Shown here in pieces: positions 46,452-56,880 of a stretch of 64,000 nucleotides of DNA; positions within the stretch are counted from its first letter, which is position 1, and each line of letters opens with the position of its first letter. Origin of the DNA: Franconibacter helveticus LMG 23732 (GTDB lineage Bacteria > Pseudomonadota > Gammaproteobacteria > Enterobacterales > Enterobacteriaceae). The notes beneath the pieces were generated by a model. The model was not told where the DNA came from, made no database searches, and saw only the letters and a program-made list of their open reading frames with translations. The stretch spans positions 62,001 to 126,000 of the forward strand of contig NZ_AWFX01000045.1 in assembly GCF_000463115.2 (NCBI RefSeq), read 5' to 3'. Position numbers and translations under genes: made by a program.

Positions 46452-48149
46452 TTACGCGGTTTTGGCCGCCAGCTCCGCTTCCGGACGCTTAAGGAAAGCG
46501 TAAGCCAGACCCGACACCAGCGTACCGGCGACGATGGCGATCAGATAACCCAGCACCGGTGTGATGGCGCCCGGGATAAGCAGTACGAAGAGACCGCCGT
46601 GCGGCGCCATCAGCTTCGCGCCTACCGCCATGGAGATAGCGCCGGTTACCGCCCCGCCCACAATGCAGCACGGGATAACGCGCATCGGGTCGCGGGCCGC
46701 GAACGGAATAGCGCCTTCGGAGATAAAGCACAGGCCCAGCACCAGCGCCGCCTTGCCCCCTTCCTGCTGGCCTTTGTCGAACTTACGACGCGCCACCAGG
46801 GTCGCAATGCCCATCGCCAGCGGCGGAACCATACCGGCCGCCATAATCGCCGCCATCGGCGCGTAAACCTGGGAACTCAGCAACCCTACGCCAAATGCGT
46901 AAGCCGCTTTGTTCACCGGGCCGCCCATATCAGTACACATCATGCCGCCAAGAATGGCGCCCAGCAGTACTGCGTTTGCGGTTCCCATGCTTTGCAGCCA
47001 TGCGGTCAGGCCAGCCAGAATTTTCGCCACCGGCGTACCGATAACGTAAATCATCGCCAGACCGACAATCAGGCTTGAGAACAGCGGGATAATAAGGATA
47101 GGCTTCAGCGCCTCCATGCTCGGCGGCAGCTTCAGCTTGCCGCTGATCGCTTTCGCGACATAACCGGCAAGAAAGCCTGCGAGAATACCGCCGATAAAAC
47201 CGGAGCCGGTGCTGACAGCGAGCATGCCGCCAATCAGCCCTGGCGTCAGACCCGGACGGTCTGCGATAGAAAAGGCGATAAAACCGGCCAGAACCGGCAC
47301 CATGAGAGCAAACGCCGAGCCGCCGCCGATTTTCATCAGCGCCGCCGCCAGCGTCCCTTCCTGTTTGAACGCTTCAATACCGAAGACAAACGAAAGCGCA
47401 ATCAGCAGGCCGCCTGCGACAACCATCGGCAACATGTAAGAGACGCCGGTCAGCAGGTGACGATAAGCGCCGCCGCCCTGCGATTTCTGGTCCGCAGACG
47501 CGGAAGATGCCTGGCCGGAAGGCTGATACGGTTTCGCTTCAGCCAGCGCTTTATCGAACTCCTGGGCGGTTTTTTTCAGCGCCAGACCCGTAGAGGTGCG
47601 GTACATCGGTTTGCCGGCAAACTTCGCCAGGTCCACTTCGATATCCGCCGCGACGATCACCAGATCCGCCTGCGCCACCTCTTCCGGCGTAATAGCGTTG
47701 CCTGCGCCTACGGAGCCGCGGGTTTCCACTTTGGCCCACCAGCCGCGTTTTTTCGCTTCGGTTTCGATGGCTTCCGCCGCCATAAAGGTATGCGCGACGC
47801 CGGTCGGGCATGCGGTTACCGCGACAATGCGTTTCTGACCGCCAGCCGTCGGCGCAGCGACCGGCGCTGCGACGGCCGGTGCGCGGTAAGGCTGCGCTTT
47901 TTCTTTGGCCTCGCCAAGGAAAAGCGCCGGATGCGCGACGGCGCGATCGATTTCGCCGACGAACACGTTTTTGCCGTTGAGCGAGCTGTCGGACGGCAGG
48001 TTTTTGCCAAGGACGATAACCAGTTCCGCGTCGTTCGGATTATCAGTCAGTTCAAGATGCGCTTTCTGCGCCGCCGCACCGAGCAGGGTCTTCGCCATAT
48101 AGGCGCGAGCCTGGCCGAGCGCGGAGTCAATAATCAGCAGCGTTTTCAT
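46452..48149 (-). CDS. fruA: Fructose PTS permease EIIB'BC
   Basis: Transports fructose as fructose 1-phosphate. The 565 residues (563 in E. coli) comprise an inactive N-terminal B' domain (about 1-85) and an Ala/Pro linker. The active B domain has phospho-Cys114 in VTACPTGVAHTF, and a C domain of about eight to ten membrane segments (about 225-555) contains GPVNKAAYAFG and SEGAIPFAARDP. Phosphate comes from FruB. It is the last gene of fruBKA, 16 bases after fruK. Confidence 0.97.
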   Translation of the reverse strand: MKTLLIIDSALGQARAYMAKTLLGAAAQKAHLELTDNPNDAELVIVLGKNLPSDSSLNGKNVFVGEIDRAVAHPALFLGEAKEKAQPYRAPAVAAPVAAPTAGGQKRIVAVTACPTGVAHTFMAAEAIETEAKKRGWWAKVETRGSVGAGNAITPEEVAQADLVIVAADIEVDLAKFAGKPMYRTSTGLALKKTAQEFDKALAEAKPYQPSGQASSASADQKSQGGGAYRHLLTGVSYMLPMVVAGGLLIALSFVFGIEAFKQEGTLAAALMKIGGGSAFALMVPVLAGFIAFSIADRPGLTPGLIGGMLAVSTGSGFIGGILAGFLAGYVAKAISGKLKLPPSMEALKPILIIPLFSSLIVGLAMIYVIGTPVAKILAGLTAWLQSMGTANAVLLGAILGGMMCTDMGGPVNKAAYAFGVGLLSSQVYAPMAAIMAAGMVPPLAMGIATLVARRKFDKGQQEGGKAALVLGLCFISEGAIPFAARDPMRVIPCCIVGGAVTGAISMAVGAKLMAPHGGLFVLLIPGAITPVLGYLIAIVAGTLVSGLAYAFLKRPEAELAAKTA

Positions 48150-48165
48150 TATGCCTCTCCTGCTG

Positions 48166-49104
48166 TCAGTTAAAAGGTTGTAAGTCGACGCGCGCCATCA
48201 TCGCCGCCAACTGAGTGCGATCGGTCACCCCGACATTGCTCTGGCTGACGGCAAGGGCCGCCACCGCCGTGGCAAGACGTAACGTGTGCTCGCTTGATTC
48301 ACGCATCAGCAGACCGTAAATCAGGCCGCCGACCATAGAGTCGCCGGCGCCAACCGTGCTGACCACTTCGCAGGCAGGCGGTTTGGCTATCCATTCACCG
48401 GATGCGTTAACCCATAAAGCGCCTTCCGCGCCGAGCGAGATAACCACATGGGCGATGCCTTGATCGCGCAGGGCGTGAGCCGCTTCAATCACGTCTTTCA
48501 GCTCCGGCAGCTTGCGCCCTGCCCAGATTTCCAGCTCGCGACGGTTAGGCTTCACCAGCCACGGCGCGGCTTTCAGGCCCGCCACCAGCGCTTCGCGGCT
48601 GCTGTCGAAAATAATGCACGGACACTGGCTGCGCAGGCGCGTCATCCAGTCGGTGAAGGCTTCCGGGCTGACGCCCGCCGGCAGGCTGCCGCTGACGCAG
48701 ACCATGTCGAACTGACCAAGCCAGCTCAGAGAGTCATTAACAAACCGCTCCCAGTCCGCGCCGGTGACGTCAAAGCCGGAGAAGTTGAAGTCGGTCACTT
48801 CGCCATCTTTTTCCGTCAGCTTGACGTTAATGCGGGTGCGGCCCTGAACCACCTGAAAACGGTTGGCGATGCCCAGTTCGCTGAAAAGTTGCTGAAAGCC
48901 GTCCTGGTTATCTTTGCCAAGGAAGCCGCCGACGGTCACGTCGATGCCTAAGTCCTTCAGCACTTTTGCAACGTTGATGCCTTTACCCGCTGCGTGCAGG
49001 CCGGTGGTGCGCACGAGGTTGACTTCGCCGCGCTCGATTTCCGGCGTAAAGCCGACAAGATCATAGGCGGGGTTAAGGGTAATAGTAGCGACGCGTCTGC
49101 TCAT
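48166..49104 (-). CDS. fruK: 1-phosphofructokinase
   Basis: Phosphorylates fructose 1-phosphate to fructose 1,6-bisphosphate. A PfkB-family enzyme of 312 residues with [11 protein letters not shown] at the start and the sugar-site motif [15 protein letters not shown] (35-49). The ATP-site motif is [12 protein letters not shown], with catalytic Asp255. The start overlaps the fruB stop by four bases (ATGA). Confidence 0.97.
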   Translation of the reverse strand: MSRRVATITLNPAYDLVGFTPEIERGEVNLVRTTGLHAAGKGINVAKVLKDLGIDVTVGGFLGKDNQDGFQQLFSELGIANRFQVVQGRTRINVKLTEKDGEVTDFNFSGFDVTGADWERFVNDSLSWLGQFDMVCVSGSLPAGVSPEAFTDWMTRLRSQCPCIIFDSSREALVAGLKAAPWLVKPNRRELEIWAGRKLPELKDVIEAAHALRDQGIAHVVISLGAEGALWVNASGEWIAKPPACEVVSTVGAGDSMVGGLIYGLLMRESSEHTLRLATAVAALAVSQSNVGVTDRTQLAAMMARVDLQPFN

Positions 49105-50234
49105 GCTGCGCCCTCCCCGAGACCAGAAGCGATGGCTTCGCCGATGGCTTTCAGCGCGGCTTCAGCATCGTCGCCCTGCGCGGTAAAGCGCAGACGGTGG
49201 CCTTTCTTCACGCCAAGCGCCACCACCTTCATCAGGCTGCGGCCATTGGCCGGTTTGCCCGTACCGTCAAGGTTGACGACGGTGATATCGCTATTGAATT
49301 GCTTAATGGTATTTACCAGCATGGTGCCCGGACGCGCATGCAAACCGTGTTCGTTGCGTACGGTAAACTCAGCGCTCAGCACATCTTCTTTCAGCGCGTC
49401 GTCGCTGGTCAGCAACGCAAGCAGCGTCGGCGCATCGGCGCTCAGCAGACGGTCAGCTTTCTCGCTTAAGAGTATGTCGCTCAGGCGCTTAAGCACCGGC
49501 AGCGGCTGCTCATCCGCCATGGCGATCGTCACCAGCAAACCGACTTTTTCGCCGTTCGCTTCAAAAGCGTTTGCCGGGCGGCTTACCGCTACAGCGCTGG
49601 CAAGGTTGCCCTGCGCGCTGTCGGCAAACCAGACGCCCTGCCCTAAATTCAGCGGCGCGTCGGTGATTGCCTGGCTTACGAAGGCGGCATCCACTGCGCC
49701 GACGGCTTTCAGACGACCTGCGTTCAGCGCCTGCAACGTAACCAGATCGGTTGCGGCGACATCAAGGCTGAACATGTCATTATCAAGCTTCAGCGAATCG
49801 CCCTGTTTCTCGCCCATCAGCAACGCGCGCAGCTCTTCCGCGCTGGTGGTGGTTTTAAGCTGTTCAGCAATGGCGTCATCGCTTAACACATGCGTTAACT
49901 GACGCAACAGCCCCAAATGCTCATCGGAACTGGCGGCAATGCCGATAGCCACATAAGCCACCTGATCTTCGCCCCAGCGAATGCCCTGCGGAAACTGAAA
50001 AACCTGTACGCCGGTTTTCAGCACCTGGTCGCGGGTGTCGGTAGTGCCGTGCGGAATGGCGATGCCGTTGCCTAAGTAGGTGGAGGTTTGCTGTTCGCGG
50101 GCGAGCATGCCATTAACATAGCCTTCAGCCACATTGCCTGCTTTCACCAGCGCGTCAGCAACCTGACGGATGGCTTCTTCTTTATTGTTGGCGCTGGCGC
50201 CGGGATGGATATCCTGAACAGATAACTGGAACAT
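49101..50234 (-). CDS. fruB: Fructose-specific PTS diphosphoryl transfer protein
   Basis: Delivers phosphate from enzyme I to FruA. The 377 residues (376 in E. coli) contain an N-terminal EIIA domain (about 1-143, phospho-His62 in [10 protein letters not shown]) and a central linker 'M' domain (about 155-280). The C-terminal HPr-like domain (FPr, about 287-375) has the phospho-His299 in [10 protein letters not shown]. It is the first gene of fruBKA, behind two Cra boxes. Confidence 0.97.
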   Translation of the reverse strand: MFQLSVQDIHPGASANNKEEAIRQVADALVKAGNVAEGYVNGMLAREQQTSTYLGNGIAIPHGTTDTRDQVLKTGVQVFQFPQGIRWGEDQVAYVAIGIAASSDEHLGLLRQLTHVLSDDAIAEQLKTTTSAEELRALLMGEKQGDSLKLDNDMFSLDVAATDLVTLQALNAGRLKAVGAVDAAFVSQAITDAPLNLGQGVWFADSAQGNLASAVAVSRPANAFEANGEKVGLLVTIAMADEQPLPVLKRLSDILLSEKADRLLSADAPTLLALLTSDDALKEDVLSAEFTVRNEHGLHARPGTMLVNTIKQFNSDITVVNLDGTGKPANGRSLMKVVALGVKKGHRLRFTAQGDDAEAALKAIGEAIASGLGEGAA

Positions 50235-50255
50235 GGTCTCCTCGCTTGCTGAAAG

Positions 50256-50334
50256 TGAATCGTTTCAGCCTTTCTGAGAAAAAAGGCGTTACCTTAAGTT
50301 TGTGAAAAGCTGAAGATAACGCTGAAACGTTTCA
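50256..50334 (-). promoter_or_regulatory. Two Cra (FruR) operators of fruBKA
   Basis: tgaatcgtttca (50256-50267) and the perfect palindrome tgaaacgtttca (50323-50334) match the Cra consensus TGAAACGTTTCA. They lie 22 and 89 bases upstream of fruB, the known O1/O2 arrangement. Fructose 1-phosphate releases Cra and induces the operon. The rest of the 369-base fruB-setB spacer must hold the setB promoter; a 13-base palindrome atgtg-tcg-cacat lies at 50398-50410. Confidence 0.9.
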
Positions 50335-50603
50335 AGAAGTGTGAGGACTTCCGATACGCTCCGCAAGAAAAGCCGTTAAAGCGATGTTGATTTTTAGATG
50401 TGTCGCACATTTCCAGATCTTTACACTCTGTTAGCTGAACCGTTCTTCACCAATACCCTTTCTTCCTTTATGGATTTCAGCTTCACTTCAGCAAAAATTA
50501 AAACGCCTTTTTGATTATTCGTGTGGCGTATGATCCAGACCGCTGTTTATTTGTCAGCAAGGCGCGTAAACTTCGCCTTCCCTTGTGAACATGTTCGATT
50601 TTT

Positions 50604-51785
50604 ATGCAAAACATTCCTGCTGCGGCGCGCCCGCGCTCGCTGGATGCGGCTTCCGCCTCTTTTTTAATTGTAGCTTTTTTAACCGGCATTGCCGGGGCGC
50701 TGCAAACTCCTACGCTTAGCCTGTTCCTGACAGAAGAAGTGCATGCGCGCCCGGCGATGGTGGGCTTCTTTTTTACCGGCAGCGCTATCATCGGCATACT
50801 GGTCAGCCAGTTTCTGGCGGGCCGTTCGGATAAAAAAGGCGACCGTAAATCGCTTATTTTCGTCTGCTGCCTGCTGGGCGCGCTTGCCTGCGTGCTTTTT
50901 GCATGGAACCGGAACTACTTCATTTTGCTGTTCGTCGGCGTTTTTTTGAGCAGCTTCGGCTCTACCGCGAACCCGCAGATGTTTGCGCTGGCGCGCGAGC
51001 ATGCCGACCGGACCGGCCGCGAAGCAGTGATGTTCAGTTCAATATTGCGCGCGCAGGTGTCGCTGGCCTGGGTCGTGGGGCCGCCGCTGGCTTATGCGCT
51101 GGCGATGGGCTTCGGCTTTGAAGTGATGTATTTGAGCGCGGCAGCAGCGTTTGTTGTCTGCGCCCTGATGGTGTGGGGTTTTCTGCCTTCAATGCGTAAA
51201 GAGCCGCAGGCGACCTCCACCACGCTTGAAGCGCCGCGCCGCAATCGTCGTGACGCCCTTTTGCTGTTCGTTATCTGCACGCTGATGTGGGGCACCAACA
51301 GCCTTTATATTATTAATATGCCGCTTTACATCATCAATGAACTGCACCTGCCGGAAAAGCTGGCCGGGGTGATGATGGGAACCGCCGCCGGGCTGGAAAT
51401 CCCCACGATGTTGATAGCGGGCTACTACGCAAAGCGCTTCGGTAAGCGTTTTTTGATGCGCGCGGCGATTGTCGGCGGCGTGCTTTTTTATATTGGCATG
51501 ATCACGCTGACCAACCCGATAATGTTGCTCGCGCTGCAACTGCTGAACGCGATTTACATCGGTATTCTCGCCGGTATCGGCATGCTCTATTTTCAGGATC
51601 TGATGCCGGGCCAGGCGGGCGCTGCCACCACGCTTTATACTAATACAACGCGCGTAGGCTGGATTATCGCCGGTTCGCTTGCCGGGGTGATTGCGGAAAT
51701 CTGGAACTATCACGCCGTTTTTTACGTGGCGCTGGTAATGACTGCCGCCGCGGTATGGTGTCTGTGGCGAATCAAAGATGTTTAG
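50604..51785 (+). CDS. setB: Sugar efflux transporter SetB
   Basis: An MFS sugar exporter of the SET family, 393 residues as in E. coli, with twelve membrane segments. E. coli SetB exports lactose and glucose analogues and has also been tied to chromosome partitioning. The family blocks [29 protein letters not shown] (loop 2-3 motif) and [16 protein letters not shown] are present. It is divergent from fruB. The stop overlaps the end of yeiW on the other strand by four bases. Confidence 0.95.
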   Translation: MQNIPAAARPRSLDAASASFLIVAFLTGIAGALQTPTLSLFLTEEVHARPAMVGFFFTGSAIIGILVSQFLAGRSDKKGDRKSLIFVCCLLGALACVLFAWNRNYFILLFVGVFLSSFGSTANPQMFALAREHADRTGREAVMFSSILRAQVSLAWVVGPPLAYALAMGFGFEVMYLSAAAAFVVCALMVWGFLPSMRKEPQATSTTLEAPRRNRRDALLLFVICTLMWGTNSLYIINMPLYIINELHLPEKLAGVMMGTAAGLEIPTMLIAGYYAKRFGKRFLMRAAIVGGVLFYIGMITLTNPIMLLALQLLNAIYIGILAGIGMLYFQDLMPGQAGAATTLYTNTTRVGWIIAGSLAGVIAEIWNYHAVFYVALVMTAAAVWCLWRIKDV

Positions 51786-52036
51786 GGCGCGGTGAGCGCT
51801 TCAAGATGGATGAGATAGTCCATCGCCTGCTGGCGGCTGGCGCCGCACATCTCAAGCGCGGGTTGCAAACCGCCGCATACCTTCGGGCGCAGCGGAGAGC
51901 CGAACAGCTTACAGCGCTTGCGCTCGTCAAGCTGCACGCAGGGGGTATTCGCCGGCTTGCCCTCTGGCATTCCCGGAATGGGGCTCGATATTGAAGGCGC
52001 GGTACAGCAGGCACCGCAGTCGGGACGACATTCCAT
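51782..52036 (-). CDS. yeiW: UPF0153 cysteine-cluster protein YeiW
   Basis: An 84-residue protein, the length of E. coli YeiW, with the metal-type cysteine pattern [11 protein letters not shown] near the start. Further cysteines follow in NTPCVQL, KRCKLFG, KVCGGL and EMCGAS. Proteins of this YkgJ-like group are thought to chelate zinc or iron; the role is unknown. It is convergent with setB and divergent from efpL. Confidence 0.92.
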   Translation of the reverse strand: MECRPDCGACCTAPSISSPIPGMPEGKPANTPCVQLDERKRCKLFGSPLRPKVCGGLQPALEMCGASRQQAMDYLIHLEALTAP

Positions 52037-52204
52037 AATGACCTCAGCCGGGCAAACAGGCGCGGACTTTATCAGGCGCCGCCCGCAAAGACTATCGACT
52101 TTTTGCGCAACGCTGCGAAAGCGGTGAAATCCGCTTGCCTGGCTGGCGCCTCGCGAGTACCTTGTCGCGATATTTTCGCTATCCCAAATTAACAGGACAC
52201 TTCG

Positions 52205-52777
52205 ATGCCAAGAGCTAACGAAATTAAAAAAGGTATGGTGCTCAATTACAACGGCAAACTGCTGATTGTAAAAGACATTGATATTCAGTCACCGAGCGCG
52301 CGCGGCGCCGCCACGCTTTACAAGATGCGTTTTTCCGATGTGCGTACCGGTCTGAAAGTCGAAGAACGTTTTAAAGGCGACGACATTGTCGATACCGTAA
52401 CCCTGAACCGCCGCTTCGTGGATTTCTCCTACATAGACGGCAACGAATACGTGTTCATGGATAAAGAAGACTACACGCCTTATACCTTCACGAAAGATCA
52501 GATTGAAGAAGAGTTGCAGTTTATGCCGGAAGGCGGCATGCCGGACATGCAGGTGCTGCTGTGGGACGGCCAGCTGCTGGCGCTGGAGCTGCCGCAGACC
52601 GTAGACCTGGAAATTGTGGAAACCGCGCCGGGCATTAAAGGCGCTTCAGCAAGCGCGCGCAACAAGCCAGCGACGCTGACGACTGGTCTGGTGGTGCAGG
52701 TGCCGGAATACCTCTCTGCGGGTGAGAAGATCCGTATTCATATTGAAGAAAAACGTTATATGGGCCGCGCAGACTAA
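52205..52777 (+). CDS. efpL: EF-P-like translation factor EfpL (YeiP)
   Basis: A paralogue of elongation factor P, 190 residues as in E. coli YeiP. It has three beta-barrel domains: KOW-like N-domain (1-65), OB domains II (about 70-130) and III (about 135-190). At the tip of the first domain the sequence [11 protein letters not shown] places Arg33 where EF-P carries its modified lysine, and the loop is longer. EfpL has recently been described as relieving ribosome stalling at XPPX and other motifs. A terminator follows. Confidence 0.95.
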   Translation: MPRANEIKKGMVLNYNGKLLIVKDIDIQSPSARGAATLYKMRFSDVRTGLKVEERFKGDDIVDTVTLNRRFVDFSYIDGNEYVFMDKEDYTPYTFTKDQIEEELQFMPEGGMPDMQVLLWDGQLLALELPQTVDLEIVETAPGIKGASASARNKPATLTTGLVVQVPEYLSAGEKIRIHIEEKRYMGRAD

Positions 52778-52815
52778 CAGGCCCGCGCGCCTGGCAGCAT
52801 TTCGCTTGCCGGGCA

Positions 52816-52847
52816 ATAAAAAACCGGCACGCTCGCCGGTTTTTTTA
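52816..52847. terminator. Terminator between efpL and uxuA
   Basis: aaaaaaccggc / gccggtttttt around acgctc, a strong bidirectional terminator for the convergent efpL and uxuA genes. Confidence 0.93.
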
Positions 52848-52879
52848 TGCTTTTCTCAGGCCTGGTTGAGCCAGCCCGA

Positions 52880-54070
52880 TTACAGCAGTTCAGGATATTT
52901 CGTCATTTTCAGCGCCAGCTCAACGCCGCGCACTTCAGCCATCCCCTTAAGACGCCCAATCGCCGAATAGCCGGGATTCGTTTTCTTACGCAGATCGTCA
53001 AGCATCTGGTGTCCGTGATCGGGACGGAACGGGATAGGACGCAAGTCGCCCGCTTTTTTACGGCGCAGTTCTTCCGTCAGGATCGCATTCACCACCGCCA
53101 CCATGTTGACATCGCCGTTCAGGTGCGCCGCCTCATGGAAGGTTTTCGGGTTCGTTTCACGGCAGGTTGAACGCAAATGGGTGAAATGAATACGGTCGCC
53201 AAAAGTTTCAATCATCCGCACCAGGTCGTTATCCGCGCGTACGCCGTAAGAGCCGGTGCACATAGTGAAGCCGTTGTTAATGCTGTCTACGGTTTCTTTC
53301 AGCCACTGCATGTCTTCAATGGTCGAGACAATGCGCGGCAGACCAAGGATTGGACGCGGCGGATCGTCCGGATGCACCGCCAGGCGCACGCCCGCTTCTT
53401 CAGCAACCGGCACAATAGCGCGCAGGAAATAGGCCATATTCTCGCGAAGCTGGGCCTTATCAATACCTGAATATTCCGCAAGGCGGGCGCGGAATTGATC
53501 AAGCGTATAGCCCTCTTCCGCTCCCGGCAGACCGGCAATGATATTGCGCGTCAGCTTGTCGATTTCCGCTTCGCTGGCGTCGTTGAAGTAGGCCAGCGCC
53601 TGGCGCTGTTCTTCTTCGCTGTAATCCGCCTGCGCCCCTTCGCGCTTGAGAATATGCAGTTCGAAGGCGGCGAAGGCTATCTGGTCGAAACGCAACGCTT
53701 TTGAACCGTCGGGCAAAACATACTCCAGGTCCGTACGCGTCCAGTCGAGGATCGGCATGAAGTTATAGCAGACGGTATCGATGCCGCAGGCGGCAAGATT
53801 GCGAATGCTCTGCTGGTAGTTAGCGATATGCTTATCGAAGTCGCCGGTGTGGGTTTTAATCTCTTCATGCACAGGAATGCTTTCCACGACTGACCAGACC
53901 AACCCTTTTTCCGCCAGCAGCGCCTGACGCGCGCGGATCTCTTCCACCGGCCAGACTTCGCCATTCGCAATATGATGCAGCGCCGTTACTACGCCGGTCG
54001 CGCCTGCCTGACGTACATCATCCAGCGATACCGGATCGTTCGGGCCATACCACCGCCAGGTTTGTTCCAT
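52880..54070 (-). CDS. uxuA: Mannonate dehydratase
   Basis: Dehydrates D-mannonate to 2-keto-3-deoxygluconate in glucuronate breakdown; needs Fe(II) or Mn(II). The 396 residues (394 in E. coli) start [16 protein letters not shown] and carry [41 protein letters not shown], and [12 protein letters not shown]. These include the metal-binding His, Cys and Asp. The C-terminal ten residues differ from E. coli. In E. coli uxuA lies far away with uxuB; here it is divergent from yeiQ across a spacer with a UxuR-like operator. Confidence 0.96.
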   Translation of the reverse strand: MEQTWRWYGPNDPVSLDDVRQAGATGVVTALHHIANGEVWPVEEIRARQALLAEKGLVWSVVESIPVHEEIKTHTGDFDKHIANYQQSIRNLAACGIDTVCYNFMPILDWTRTDLEYVLPDGSKALRFDQIAFAAFELHILKREGAQADYSEEEQRQALAYFNDASEAEIDKLTRNIIAGLPGAEEGYTLDQFRARLAEYSGIDKAQLRENMAYFLRAIVPVAEEAGVRLAVHPDDPPRPILGLPRIVSTIEDMQWLKETVDSINNGFTMCTGSYGVRADNDLVRMIETFGDRIHFTHLRSTCRETNPKTFHEAAHLNGDVNMVAVVNAILTEELRRKKAGDLRPIPFRPDHGHQMLDDLRKKTNPGYSAIGRLKGMAEVRGVELALKMTKYPELL

Positions 54071-54085
54071 GACCATCCCCTCGTT

Positions 54086-54103
54086 AAGTTGTTATACCAA
54101 TCA
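54086..54103. promoter_or_regulatory. UxuR/ExuR-like operator
   Basis: aagttgttataccaatca agrees with the UxuR/ExuR palindrome AAATTGGTATACCAATTT at about 14 of 18 places and lies 16 bases before the uxuA start. A second weaker half-site (accaattt) lies at about 54206-54213, nearer yeiQ. Both genes may be induced by fructuronate or glucuronate. Confidence 0.7.
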
Positions 54104-54276
54104 AAATAATGCTGATGACGACTACCATACATGTTTATGGATAACGGTCAAACCAGCCGCCACCATTGATTGATCCAGCTCACAAACCCCGGATATTTAC
54201 GGCACACCAATTTAATTTGCTGTCATATAACTTTACACTGGTTTTGTTAAATGATGGTTAATAAGGTATGTACTAA

Positions 54277-55743
54277 ATGAATACAATTGCCTCCGCAACG
54301 CTGCCCGATTCGGTCAAACGTCCCCGCTACGATCGCAGTCATTTACAGAGCCGCATCGTGCATTTCGGCTTCGGCGCGTTTCATCGCGCGCATCAGGCCT
54401 TGTTAACCGACCGGGTGCTTAATGAGCAGGGCGGCGACTGGGGAATTTGCGAAATCAGTCTGTTCAGCGGCGATAAGCTAATGAGCGACCTTCGCGCGCA
54501 GGATCATCTCTATACCGTGCTGGAAAAAGGCGCCACGGGCAACCAGGCGTACATTATCGGCGCCGTAAATGAGTGCCTTAACGCGAAGCTTGATGGCATG
54601 GAGGCAATCATTGAAAAATTTTGTGAGCCGCAGGTCGCCATCGTTTCCCTGACTATCACGGAAAAAGGCTATTGCATCGACCCGGCGACCGGCAAGCTTG
54701 ATACGCACAACGAGCGCATCATTCACGACCTGGAAAACCCTCACCAACCGCATTCGGCTCCAGGTCTGCTGGTTGAAGCGCTGCACCGCCGCCGTGAACG
54801 GGGCCTTGCGCCTTTTACCGTGCTTTCCTGCGATAACATTCCTGATAACGGCCATGTCGTCCGCCAGGCCGTAGTGGGTATGGCGCAAAAACGCAGCCCG
54901 GAACTGGCGCAATGGATTAGCGAGCAAGTGACGTTCCCGGCGACGATGGTTGATCGTATCGTGCCCGCCGCGACCGACGAATCCCTTGCGGAAATTGCAG
55001 ATACGCTGGGCGTGCAAGACCCTTGCGCGATTAGCGCCGAACCGTTCATTCAGTGGGTCATTGAAGATAATTTCGTCGCAGGCCGTCCTGCCTGGGAGAC
55101 CGCTGGCGTGCAGCTGGTTGACGATGTCCAGCCCTGGGAGCAGATGAAGCTGCGTATGCTGAACGGCAGCCACTCTTTCCTGGCTTATCTGGGCTATCTG
55201 GCGGGATATCAACATATCAGCGATTGCATGCAGGACAGCCATTTTCGCCAGGCGGCGCGCCAGCTCATGTTGCAGGAACAGGCGCCGACGCTTCGCATTA
55301 CCGGCGTTAACCTGGAGGAGTATGCGGACAGCCTGATCGAGCGTTTCAGCAACCCGGCGCTGAAACACCGCACCTGGCAAATTGCGATGGACGGTAGCCA
55401 GAAACTGCCGCAGCGCATGCTGGAAAGTATTCGCTGGCATCTTGCAAACGGCGGCGACTGGTCGCTGCTGGCGCTCGGCGTGGCGGGCTGGATGCGCTAT
55501 GTCAGCGGCGTGGATGAAAAAGGCGAAGCGATAGACGTGCGCGACCCGCTGAGCGAAAAAATTCGTGAGCGGGTTGAAAACAGCGCGCCGGAGAATCGCG
55601 TTGACGCCCTTCTCGCTTTACAGGCGATTTTTGGCGCCGATCTGCCGCAAAATCCCATTTTCGTGCACAGCCTGAAGGCCGCCTGGCAAACGCTCTCCCG
55701 CCTCGGGGCCAAAGAAGCGGTCGCCCGCCTCGTCAGCCGCTAA
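54277..55743 (+). CDS. yeiQ: Mannitol dehydrogenase-family oxidoreductase YeiQ (fructuronate reductase-like)
   Basis: The 488 residues match E. coli YeiQ in length and closely in sequence; it is also related to UxuB, which reduces fructuronate to mannonate with NADH. The NAD-binding half starts SRIVHFGFGAFHRAHQALLTD (about 25-45), with SCDNIPDNGHVV and MVDRIVPAAT in the middle. The C-terminal catalytic helix region has KLRMLNGSHSFLAYLGYL (Lys and Asn of the polyol dehydrogenase active site) and RHRTWQIAMDGSQKLPQR-like sequence. It is divergent from uxuA, the next enzyme of the pathway, which favours a fructuronate reductase role here. Confidence 0.9.
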   Translation: MNTIASATLPDSVKRPRYDRSHLQSRIVHFGFGAFHRAHQALLTDRVLNEQGGDWGICEISLFSGDKLMSDLRAQDHLYTVLEKGATGNQAYIIGAVNECLNAKLDGMEAIIEKFCEPQVAIVSLTITEKGYCIDPATGKLDTHNERIIHDLENPHQPHSAPGLLVEALHRRRERGLAPFTVLSCDNIPDNGHVVRQAVVGMAQKRSPELAQWISEQVTFPATMVDRIVPAATDESLAEIADTLGVQDPCAISAEPFIQWVIEDNFVAGRPAWETAGVQLVDDVQPWEQMKLRMLNGSHSFLAYLGYLAGYQHISDCMQDSHFRQAARQLMLQEQAPTLRITGVNLEEYADSLIERFSNPALKHRTWQIAMDGSQKLPQRMLESIRWHLANGGDWSLLALGVAGWMRYVSGVDEKGEAIDVRDPLSEKIRERVENSAPENRVDALLALQAIFGADLPQNPIFVHSLKAAWQTLSRLGAKEAVARLVSR

Positions 55744-55857
55744 ATTTAACCATCCATGCTTTATAAGGGCGGCGTTCCTCGTCGCCCTTTCTTCTTTCTT
55801 CTCTTTGCTCTGGTTTTTAGAGACTATTGTTGTTTTCTCTTTTGTTCCGGAGCGCGC

Positions 55858-56835
55858 GTGACTAAAACCAACCTTATTACTGGCTTCCTTGGCAGCGGTA
55901 AAACCACCACGATTTTGCACTTGCTGGCGCAAAAAGACCCGGCGGAAAAGTGGGCCGTGCTGGTGAATGAATTTGGCGAAGTGGGCATCGACGGCGCCCT
56001 GCTTGCCGACAGCGGCGCGCTGCTTAAAGAGATCCCCGGCGGTTGTATGTGCTGCGTTAACGGGCTGCCGATGCAGGTTGGCCTGAATACCTTGTTGCGC
56101 CAGGGCAAGCCGGACCGTTTGCTGATTGAACCGACCGGACTTGGTCACCCGAAACAGATCCTCGATATGCTGACAGCGCCGGTTTATGAGCCGTGGATAG
56201 ATTTGCGCGCCACCCTTTGTCTGCTCGACCCCCGCCAGTTGCTGGATGAAAAAAGCGTGAATAACGAAAACTTCCGTGACCAGCTGGCGGCGGCGGACAT
56301 CATCATCGCCAATAAAAGCGATCGCGCCGACGAAGCCAGCAGCCAGGCGCTGGATAAATGGCGCGCTGAACAAGGGGAAGGCCGCGAGGTGGTATTCGCC
56401 ACACAGGGAAAAATTGACGGCGCATTGCTTGATAAACCGCGCGAGAATCAGCGCGAGCTGCCGGTAAGCGCAGAACACAGCCATTCTCACCCCGGCAATC
56501 GCGGTCTGGCGGCGCTAAGCCTTGGGCAGAACCAGCGCTGGCGGCGCAATCTCAATCATGGCCAGGGCTACCATGCCTGTGGCTGGATTTTCGATGCCGA
56601 TACGGTATTCGACACTATCGGGCTGCTGGAATGGGCGCGGCTTGCGCCGGTTGATCGTGTTAAAGGGGTGCTGCGCATTCCTGAAGGGCTGGTGCGTATT
56701 AACCGCCAGGGATTCGATTTAAATATTGAAACGCAGAATGTCGCGCCCCCTGACAGCCGCATTGAACTGATAACGCAAAATGAAACGGACTGGAACAGCC
56801 TGCAATCCGCTTTGTTGAAGCTTCGTTTAAGTTAG
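55858..56835 (+). CDS. yeiR: Zinc-binding COG0523 GTPase YeiR
   Basis: A metal-chaperone-like P-loop GTPase of the CobW/ZNG1 group; E. coli YeiR binds zinc and hydrolyses GTP. The 325 residues show Walker A GFLGSGKTT (8-16), the metal motif GGCMCCVNG (C-x-C-C), Walker B-like LLIEPTGLGHP and the guanine motif NKSD. A short His-containing stretch (AEHSHSHPG) lies near 210, before the C-terminal CobW domain. The GTG at 55858 matches the family start TKTNLITGF; the upstream open frame is ignored. Confidence 0.93.
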   Translation: MTKTNLITGFLGSGKTTTILHLLAQKDPAEKWAVLVNEFGEVGIDGALLADSGALLKEIPGGCMCCVNGLPMQVGLNTLLRQGKPDRLLIEPTGLGHPKQILDMLTAPVYEPWIDLRATLCLLDPRQLLDEKSVNNENFRDQLAAADIIIANKSDRADEASSQALDKWRAEQGEGREVVFATQGKIDGALLDKPRENQRELPVSAEHSHSHPGNRGLAALSLGQNQRWRRNLNHGQGYHACGWIFDADTVFDTIGLLEWARLAPVDRVKGVLRIPEGLVRINRQGFDLNIETQNVAPPDSRIELITQNETDWNSLQSALLKLRLS

Positions 56836-56880
56836 TGGGGCTAACTTTGCCCCTTTGCTGATTAAACTGTGACTCCGATC

